The notes under the pieces: generated by a model
Databases searched by the model: none
The model's input: the letters and a program-made list of their open reading frames with translations, nothing else
Told to the model about the DNA's origin: nothing
Translations under genes and position numbers: made by a program
Shown: piece after piece, positions 56,779-64,000 of the stretch
How the letters are laid out: each line of letters begins with the position of its first letter
Position numbering within the stretch: position 1 is the stretch's first letter
DNA from: Pseudeuparius sepicola
Lineage: Eukaryota; Arthropoda; Insecta; Coleoptera; Anthribidae
Assembly (NCBI GenBank): GCA_963920635.1
Contig: OY987299.1
Span: 117,367,373-117,431,372 of the forward strand
Length of the DNA stretch: 64,000 nucleotides
Direction: 5' to 3'

Positions 56779-57954
56779 TCTAGAAAGATACAATACTTTT
56801 ATAAAATGACGATCTTATAATTTGACCGCGAATGGATAGGTTATTAACTAAAATTAAAGACATTACTATCTGTTTTAATTTGTTTTCCCTCCAAAATTAA
56901 AGTTTGAAAGTTGGTGTTGTGGGATTTTTTGCGGACGGTTTAAACCTTAGACAAGGGAGTGGAAAGGACGCGTAAGTAACGTGTATCTACGGACCATAGC
57001 AGAGAGTGTGCCCAAATATCAATGCGACGCCATAATTTGGTGCCAGACGTCGTGTGTGACAGCAGGTTTAGTTTTGTGATTTTGTGCTAATACGTAGGTA
57101 AATATTTATAGTTAGAAAAATAAGCTTCAAGGAAAAAAGACATTGTATTATTTGTATAGGTACAACTAAAATTTTGTTGCTTTGTCAAAATTTGGTCCCT
57201 TTATAAACCAAAGTAATGCTTTATAGGCATTTTTCATTATCTACCAGTCCCACGCGATACGCCACTGGTAGTGCCGAACTGGGCACACTCAATTTGGCCG
57301 GATTATGCGTCCTCTCTCCCTTGTCTATGATTTCAACAATGCTTCTGACTATCTATGGCTTTTTTAATCTATGTATGCTGTCAAGAGTGACAAAAAAATG
57401 GCCTCAAACCGAGATGCTGTGAAAATGAAACAGATCAATTAATATACAGTATGACCCAATGTAAACCGGAACACCCTCATAAAATTTGTATTTATCATAC
57501 GATTTTGATCTTGATCTAGTTTTTTTAAGGATAGAGCATCAAAAACTGTACTTTAGGGCAAGACGGCGCATTTTATTTTAAAAAACCAAGGCCTACTGCG
57601 ACATATTTTTTTGTCAAAATTGGACAAATCCTATTAGCCATATTTTTTTTAAATTCTGACTACGTCACTGGATTGGACATCCCTTAAGACGGGTTTGTCC
57701 CAAATTTTGTTAAAAAAAATAACGAACAATAAAAAGTGAAAATCGCGAGTTAACTACCTACCTATTTTACCTTCCTACTCGCTTAAATCAAGTTGCATGT
57801 GGATTACAAACAATATTAAAACTGCGTAACTTACTTTATTACAAATAATAGTAATGTCCATAGGACTAAATACAAAAACCCTAATGTAAATATTATGAGG
57901 TACAAAACTTTTTTTATGGAAATAGATAGTGGATTAGTAGAATAGTTATTTATG
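56779..57954. other. AT-rich stretch without recognised gene
   Basis: 56891-56945 repeats 37129-37182 inverted. 57445-57475 has an isolated CCGGAACACCCT resembling an element end. No exon supported. Confidence 0.35.
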
Positions 57955-58490
57955 TACCAAGGCACTGAAGTTCAACTTTTTATGACTCATGTGGAGTTTA
58001 GTTGCTGAGACCTCTGGCCGAGGCAAATAAACCACATGAGTCATAAAAAGAACTTCAGTGCCGAGGTACATATTATATCTTTTTTGAAATCGGAAAAAAA
58101 TGTTTTATTAGGCAAGAAAATAATATTAAGGGATCACCCGTCCATGAACCGACTACGCGCGGCGTTGCTTGACTTTGACGATCGCTCTACCTAGGACAAG
58201 TATGATGAGACAAATTTACTAAAATATGTATACTGAAGGATTGCGCTTCTATAGGAAACAATTTCGCAATGTGTACGAAAAGTTAACTGAGCCTTTATCG
58301 GCCGGGTTTTGAATATTTGGTCACTTTTGACGGGCGATTTCTCCGCGTCTGACGTTTGATGTTTACATCTCGCCAAGGCCTACTTATTGAAAAAATCGTA
58401 CAATAATGGGCTACATTATTGTACGATTTCTGTGCTTTTAATGACGATTTTGGGACATTTTAATGCCGATTTCAAGAAAACAAATTAAAA
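57955..58490 (-). mobile_element. 5S rRNA-related repeat, copy 2
   Basis: Reverse of copy 1: hairpin at 57977-58052, 5S-like GGATCACCCGTCC ... GGCGTTGCTTGACTTTG at 58130-58182, then TTCGTACACATTGCG-like and CATTATTGTACGATTT blocks in the same relative order. Confidence 0.65.
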
Positions 58491-58699
58491 TTTCATTCTT
58501 ACTTTAGGTTTTTTTGTATTTAGGTACCTATTTGTTATAAAACTATGCCTAATATGATTTGTCCAATTTTGACCCAAAAAATATGTCCGGTTGGAAGTGG
58601 TATATTATAAAGGGTGTTTTCGGGCTATTTAAAATACTCATCGAAAGCAAATTATGAGTAATTTTCCCTTTTTTCAAAGATAAGTATAAAAATGTTATA

Positions 58700-59337
58700 C
58701 AGGGTGTCCCAGGATAATAGCCTAATAGGTGTAATAGCCAATAGGTGTAAAAGACAAAACATTTTCGAGTTCAAATTTGATCGTTTGAGGTTTGACCTGT
58801 TTTACTTTGACTGGAAACTAATTTCTAGCATATTTTCGCTTTTGAAAAAGCGAGATGGCGTCGACAGCGACCATTTATTTATTTTCATTGTAGGTGAAGT
58901 GCCTTTTCCTTTAAAGATAGTGAAATATTTAATTAAGGAAAATTGTTCTCAATTAAAAATTACCCTCGGGTACCAAATTTTGGAAAGATCGACCTACTTT
59001 GTTTTTCCCACTCTTTTTCTTTTTCTAACGCGTTCAAGTGGCTTTTAAATACAACGTACCTATCGGAAAATTCTATAAGAAAAAGTTGTTTATAATTAAA
59101 AGCTATCCCCGTGTACCAAATTTTGAGAAAATCAGCTTTCTTTATTTTTTTACTTTACCTACAATGAATATAAATAAATGGTTGCTGTCGTCGTCATGTT
59201 GATTTTTCAAAAACGAAGATATGCTAGAAATTAGTTTCCAGTCAAAGTAAAACAGGTCAGAACCTCAAATGATCAAATTTGAACTCAATTTTTTTTGTCT
59301 TTTACACCTATTGGCTCACTTATTCTGGGACACCCTG
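58700..59337. mobile_element. CAGGGTGTCCC foldback element
   Basis: CAGGGTGTCCCAGGATAATA and inverted TATTCTGGGACACCCTG, TA flanks (58698-58699, 59338-59339). Arms over about 150 bp and more (ACTTTGACTGGAAACTAATT against AATTAGTTTCCAGTCAAAGT). A 118-codon chance frame runs across one arm. Confidence 0.82.
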
Positions 59338-59339
59338 TA

Positions 59340-60363
59340 TACTTATTTTAATCTTTTTTTAATACATTCACGTCTTCCAGTACCCATAAGACTCAAACAG
59401 AAAAAACTACTTATTAAAAAATCAAAGCATATCTATTAAGAAATAAAAAAAATGTGGTGTTACGTTTCATGGCTCTGTATCGAAATAGCGCTGGACAAAA
59501 TAGCGCGAAACGAAACAAAGGAACTTAGAGCCGGGGTCAAAAACATGACTTTCATATGTTATGGCCTAAATTTATTTTTTAAAACTATGGCACAGAAATT
59601 TAGAATGAAAGCATAGGCAGAACTGAAAATACACAGAATCACAAAGCCACAAACGCAGATCGAACCAAATAACATTTCGCATGCCTTTGTACTGACTCGC
59701 ATTCAACATCAACAACCATTACTTTCACGATCGCATGCGACGACGTTTCCTTACGATCTAACATAATTAATGGGACACCCTATATCCTCTAATGGCTGTT
59801 AACATCATTTTTCATTTACGGCCCTCGTTACTTGACGTACGAGAACGTTCATTATTATTGGAGCTATCGTCTTTTTTGCCTCTTAATCGACGTTGCTCTT
59901 TATTAACAACGAATTAAAGTGCGGTCGACGACATAAATATGGTCATCTAGATAGCATTAATAATTGTATTAAAGGCGACAATGCGACAATTTTTTGTTTG
60001 TTTTTGGCTTTGTTAGAAATCAAAACGCGTTTGCAATTTATGTATTTCTTAACATAATAATAATTATTTAATAATACTTACATAATAGCAAATACGTCCG
60101 TCAATTAGACAGTAGGAAAAAACGCTTCCTAACTAAAGTAGGTAATAGTTATTTGCATTTAAAAGTACCATCAAGGCAAAAAAGAGCTTGCGCATCGTGC
60201 AATGTATTATTACATTACAATTTCATAATATAAGTACTTTCAATTAAACTTTAGATACGCCATGTAGTAGATTTCGAGTAATAATCTTCCAAATAACCAT
60301 TGTTCAATTTCTAAATCTGATGGAATGATTCTCACCCAACGGTGATAGTCAGTAAATAGGTAT
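59340..60363. other. Stretch without recognised gene
   Basis: AT-rich; no exon. Similarity of 60235-60325 to 24665-24760 (TTTTAGATAC, AATAACCATTGTTCAATT) marks another dispersed repeat. Confidence 0.35.
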
Positions 60364-60633
60364 GAGGCAGAATGCAGGGATAATAAGAAATAAAAAAAGC
60401 TGGGTCTTTGTGTGGGACTCGAACCCGGGACCTACGATTTACAAGCCGGGTGCTTTAACCCGCTACAGCAACGGCTTGTCGATTTTATTCTATTAGCCTA
60501 TTTGACACTGAAATATTTATATTATTAATTTTTCTTTGGCATAATTTGTATTCTTTTTGATCAAAACTAGTTTATAAAACGATCGATGTATGAAACCTAT
60601 TAAAAATTGTCGCAAGTTTTGCGTTGCTACATA
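60364..60633 (-). mobile_element. tRNA-related SINE-like repeat, copy 3 (best tRNA part)
   Basis: Minus strand reads GCGGGTTAAAGCACCCGG (A-box region), CTTGTAAATCG (anticodon-like TGT loop) and GGGTTCGAGTCCCACA (B box), most like tRNA-Thr or -Lys. The element continues to the GGCAGAATGCAGGGATAATA end. Confidence 0.7.
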
Positions 60634-60967
60634 CGAAGAGCTGGGGAAGCGCCCCAAGCCGAAATAACATCGCTGTAGCTCAATGACAATTTTTGACAAA
60701 ATCGCGACATTTTCGGAATAATTTTTCGAATGTAGCATATTATTTTTTTGTCGGATGAATAGTTTCTAATAATAATAATAATTTGCCAACCTAGGAGTAA
60801 GGTACTCCAGAAGCAACTACATGCTTGTGTGGGGGATGAGGAGTGGCAATTACTATTATTACTATCATTGAAATTTGTGGCTAGGGCCACTGTAAAAAAA
60901 GTGAAAGTTAGTATAGTTAATTTAGCAGCTATGACTTTTAAAATAGTGTCATTAATTAGCATGTGGA

Positions 60968-61220
60968 ATTCAGTGCCGAGGTAGATATTATATTTCATAA
61001 GGGAACCGACTGTGCGCGGCGTTGCTTGACTTTGACGATCGGTCTATATCTAGGTCAAGTATGACGAGGCACGGCGCTTCCCAACAGAGACTCCAAACTG
61101 CTGCCTGTTGTGCAGCCCGCAGCCTCTACAAGGCTGACAATAATGAGCTGCTTCAGTGCCGATTTCTGAGCTTTTAATGACGATTTTGAGACACTTCACT
61201 GCCGATTTCAAGAAAATAAA
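60968..61220 (-). mobile_element. 5S rRNA-related repeat, copy 3
   Basis: CAGTGCCGAGGTAGATATTA, then GCGCGGCGTTGCTTGACTTT and GATCGGTCTA (61001-61050), then TGCCGATTTCTGAGCTTTTA and ATGACGATTTTGAGACACTT. The hairpin section is lost. A non-repeat insert lies at 61085-61150. Confidence 0.62.
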
Positions 61221-62344
61221 CGTTACAAATGCACTAGCTTTTTCAGTTAGTTGTAAGTTGTAAGTACAATTCTATTGATACAGGCAACCGAACATACTTT
61301 TGATGACGTTTTATTTCCAGCCTCAATAAATCCGTTTTTCTTTTCTATGTCGATGCAACCTTTATATTTTGTGGTCTATGCTACCAATTAGAGTTGGTGT
61401 GACAACATTTTGTATCATGCCGAAGTAACTGGTTGGAGACATATAAACTATCAATGAATAGTATACATCTATATACGCAATCATGTAAAACCAATGAAAT
61501 GGTAGGTACTTTTAAAAATAGTACTTACCTATTTTGTCCATTTCAATTTAATTTTTTTCATCGGCCTGATTGAAACAAAAATAGGTAGACCGTGGATTAT
61601 TGTTGGGTATTTTTAGTTACAGGAAATTCTCTCTTGCCAAAATTTCCTTAAAACTTTCCGCAAAATGAAAGAGTTCGGAATTTTTTTATACACCTAAGTA
61701 CCTATTAGAAATATTTTTTGCACAGAACCACAGAGATAGTCAGGAATCACGGAGTTCCATAAAAGATTATAGAGGTGGATCTTCATTAAGAAATCAGCAT
61801 CATCTATCTCCGCACGGGAATAGTTTTATTGTAGTTTACAACCGAGGTTCTATTTATAAACAACGAGTCAGCGCATAACATTGTTTTGAAACAATACGCA
61901 ACACTCGCGATATGCCCTATTTACTATGCACAGAAGTATGTAGTAATGGGATTTATTTAATGAGTATACCTAATACCTATATCATATTTAGTCTAAATTA
62001 ATACAAATAAGTTCCAGTTTTCGTGGGCTCGACAGCTAAAATTACTAGATAACACACAGTAACAACAGTTTATTTTTCAAAAGATGCATCTAGTCAAAGA
62101 AAATAATACTACGCATATTATATTCTTTGATGTACTTAGTAGAATTTCTTATCCCGCGAGAGGAGTCAATATAAGCTTCTCAGTCTCAGTTGTTCAATGA
62201 AGTAAATTGGAACTTAACTCTATTTTAGAATTTACTATATCGAGTTTTATTGACGGGGAACTATAGAGTTTTTGCATCAGCTCAATATAGATTGAAATGT
62301 GTACAGCTAGTCCAATAAAAGTTGAGCTCTACTCATAGGGGTCG
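61221..62344. other. Stretch without recognised gene
   Basis: AT-rich, no supported exon, RNA gene or element boundary. Confidence 0.35.
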
Positions 62345-62630
62345 CAAAAAAATCCAAACAGGATGATTTTTCAGGGTTGCTTGCGGACTGCCTCCTGAGT
62401 GTCCAACCAAAAGATCACACTCGAACTCCTGGTACGAATCATGCTATAGAGGGGTTTCTTAAACAATAGGGGTTGTTTTCTAAACATTTTTTAAGAGCAA
62501 AATGAACCTAACAAAAGTAACATTTTTTTACAAAAAAATTACATTAGTAAAAGTTTTATGGGACGAACTTCAGGTCAACTTTTTCTTATAAATTGTTTTT
62601 GTGTCTCTAATACTTAAAGTTTTACAGGGC
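62345..62630 (+). repeat. Second copy of the 22645-22895 repeat
   Basis: Shares AATCCAAACAGGATGATTTT and TCACACTCGAACTCCTGG. Its right part (AACTTCAGGTCAACTTTTTC, GTGTCTCTAATACTTA) is the complement of the first copy's right part, so the family is palindromic. Confidence 0.55.
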
Positions 62631-62844
62631 ATTATATGACAAAAATTAAGCCTTGTTTTCACAGCTGACGGCAGCTGCTGCCCTCTTTAGTATTTACTAT
62701 ACAGTCCAAAAATCACAGCTGTGTCCCCGGTTTTCTTAGACAAACTTTGACATTTACTTATTTATGCAAATATGCAACTAGTGAGCAAAGCAAATGACAA
62801 ATAAATCAATAACAAATATCATTCGGGTGCGCTTAAGGTGCTTT

Positions 62845-63205
62845 GTACGAAAGCGTAGAGCGGCCACATGCGATTTTTTTTATCCTTGACACTTTTTTCT
62901 GTCAATTATACATCGTTGACACTTTTTCTGTCAATTATACACAATTGACACTTTTTTCTGTCAATTAGATATACATAATTGACACTTTCTTCTGTCAATT
63001 ATACATCGTCGACAGTTTTTTCTCTAAATTATACATAATTGACACTTGACAACGACAACGACAACGATGTATAATTGACAGGAAAAAGTGTCAATTATGT
63101 ATAATTGACAGAAAAAAGTGTCAACGATGTATAATTGACAGAAAAAAGTGTCAAGGATAAAATAAATCTCGTGTGGCCGCCCTAAGCTTTCGTAGCTTTG
63201 CATAC
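62845..63205. repeat. Palindromic minisatellite inside a foldback
   Basis: About five units of TTGACACTTTTTTCTGTCAA plus TTATACAT(C/A) on the left and three complementary units on the right, meeting at ACGACAACGACAACG near 63055. The outside is bounded by AAAGCGTAGAGCGGCCACAT and its inverted partner ending near 63200. Confidence 0.7.
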
Positions 63206-63252
63206 CAATTGCATACAATATTTTTTCTACAACTGTTATGTAAGTACATATA

Positions 63253-64000
63253 CAGGGTGACCGTATTTCGGGTCTATGCATGGGGATCTTGGTTATCTTA
63301 AGAGATACGAGGTCGGTTAAATTGGGGCAAAGTTGCGGAATTTGATGCCGAGTAACATGGTGAAAAGAAATTTTGTCTGTCCCTTTTCGCTTTGAAAATA
63401 ATGCGAAAAAACTGAAAATTGTCGTTTTCGTTTTTATTTTTTTAAACGAAAACGAATAGCGCTGTACATTTCTAAGTTAAACATTATTAAAGCACTTTTT
63501 TACAAGGAATCTAAATATGGCCTCGCATTTTTTTTTCTCGCCTCCCTGGACAAAGCTATGACGATCAACTTTTATTTTTCTTATGAGCGCCATATTGGAT
63601 TTTTGCATTTTTGAAAAGAGGATTTTTTCTGGTTAAAATGATATGTCACACATTATGCTTTACTTTGTTTTTTTTTGCCGTAATATCAAATTAATCGTTT
63701 TTGCATAGTGCCTTGGAAACGTAACCCCCATAATGTTTGACTTTTTTGCATAGAGTGCCTTGTAAACATAAACCCCATAATGTTTGACATTTTTTCATAG
63801 AATGCCTTGGAAAGATAAGCCCCATATAACGTTTGATCGTTTAGTATAATTTTAAGTGTTACTGATACTTTATTTTACTGAAAAATGTCATTTTCACATG
63901 AAGAAAAGCGTGACATGATTCAAATTTATTATTACTCAAATATAAATGACGTCGAATGGATATTGAACGAGCCATAAACAATTTAAGGAAGTGTGTTGCA
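63253..64000 (+). mobile_element. Left part of a CAGGGTG element, continues past window
   Basis: CAGGGTGACCGTATTTCGGG preceded by TA at 63251-63252. No right end before the window stops. Contains three copies of a roughly 64-bp unit (GCCTTGGAAACGTAACCCCC ... TGTTTGAC) at 63698-63840. Confidence 0.5.
63885..63977 (+). pseudogene. Start of a transposon-type helix-turn-helix ORF, decayed
   Basis: MSFSHEEKRDMIQIYYYSN resembles the opening of the DUF4817 N-terminal domain found in many insect transposon proteins (E-K-x-D-M-I-x-I-Y). The frame then reads into unrelated sequence and stops after 30 codons. Its place inside a CAGGGTG element suggests what the autonomous relatives encode. Confidence 0.4.

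Noticed and set aside
60411..60480. A real tRNA gene
   Set aside because: The tRNA-like fold is partial, the acceptor stem does not pair and the unit is part of a dispersed repeat.

Overview
This window looks like AT-rich intronic and intergenic DNA from an insect genome, possibly a beetle, though the order is a guess. The signs are split genes with GT-AG introns, an initiator-tRNA-primed Copia element, Penelope and non-LTR retrotransposon debris, and very many small palindromic DNA transposons. Nothing bacterial was seen: no operons, CRISPR or Shine-Dalgarno sites.

Three host genes are visible. (1) On the minus strand, 8247 to 868, is the 5' part of a cadherin-repeat gene: a signal-peptide exon plus three exons whose splice phases all fit. 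It runs off the left edge. (2) On the minus strand, 28397 to 12139, is a complete secreted leucine-rich-repeat (LRR) protein of about 522 residues in eight coding exons, again with every splice phase matching. Its first intron of about 11.8 kb holds a pristine 4.67-kb Copia element in the opposite orientation. Its stop codon lies in the target duplication of a 2-kb hAT-like insertion that separates it from a likely poly(A) signal. (3) On the plus strand, a GC-rich exon at 33042 encodes a signal peptide. A possible further exon at 51181 does not join it directly in phase. A frameshifted THAP-domain relic lies in cadherin intron 1.

Most of the rest is mobile DNA, much of it nested. Layout: 1-8.3 kb cadherin gene; 8.4-9.3 kb mariner-type foldback; 10.1-12.1 kb hAT-like element; 12.1-28.4 kb LRR gene with Copia (17073-21744), a non-LTR relic, a Penelope fragment and two large foldbacks; 29-36 kb four to five foldbacks, two inside hAT elements with G-tracts, plus the GC-rich exon; 36-46 kb a 5S-rRNA-like repeat, more foldbacks and a reverse transcriptase fragment; 49-51 kb a long mariner-type foldback; 55-57 kb a hAT element with a perfect 8-bp duplication; 57-64 kb further repeat copies, a palindromic minisatellite and the start of another element.

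The most unusual signal is a set of extremely short palindromic insertions (24-82 bp, essentially two inverted termini joined head to head). Termini are CATTGAGTAAAGG or CGTTGACTGA-like, and most copies carry exact 7-bp target duplications. A 180-bp relative at 60-239 has the same kind of terminus and the same 7-bp duplication. I could not assign these to a named transposon superfamily.
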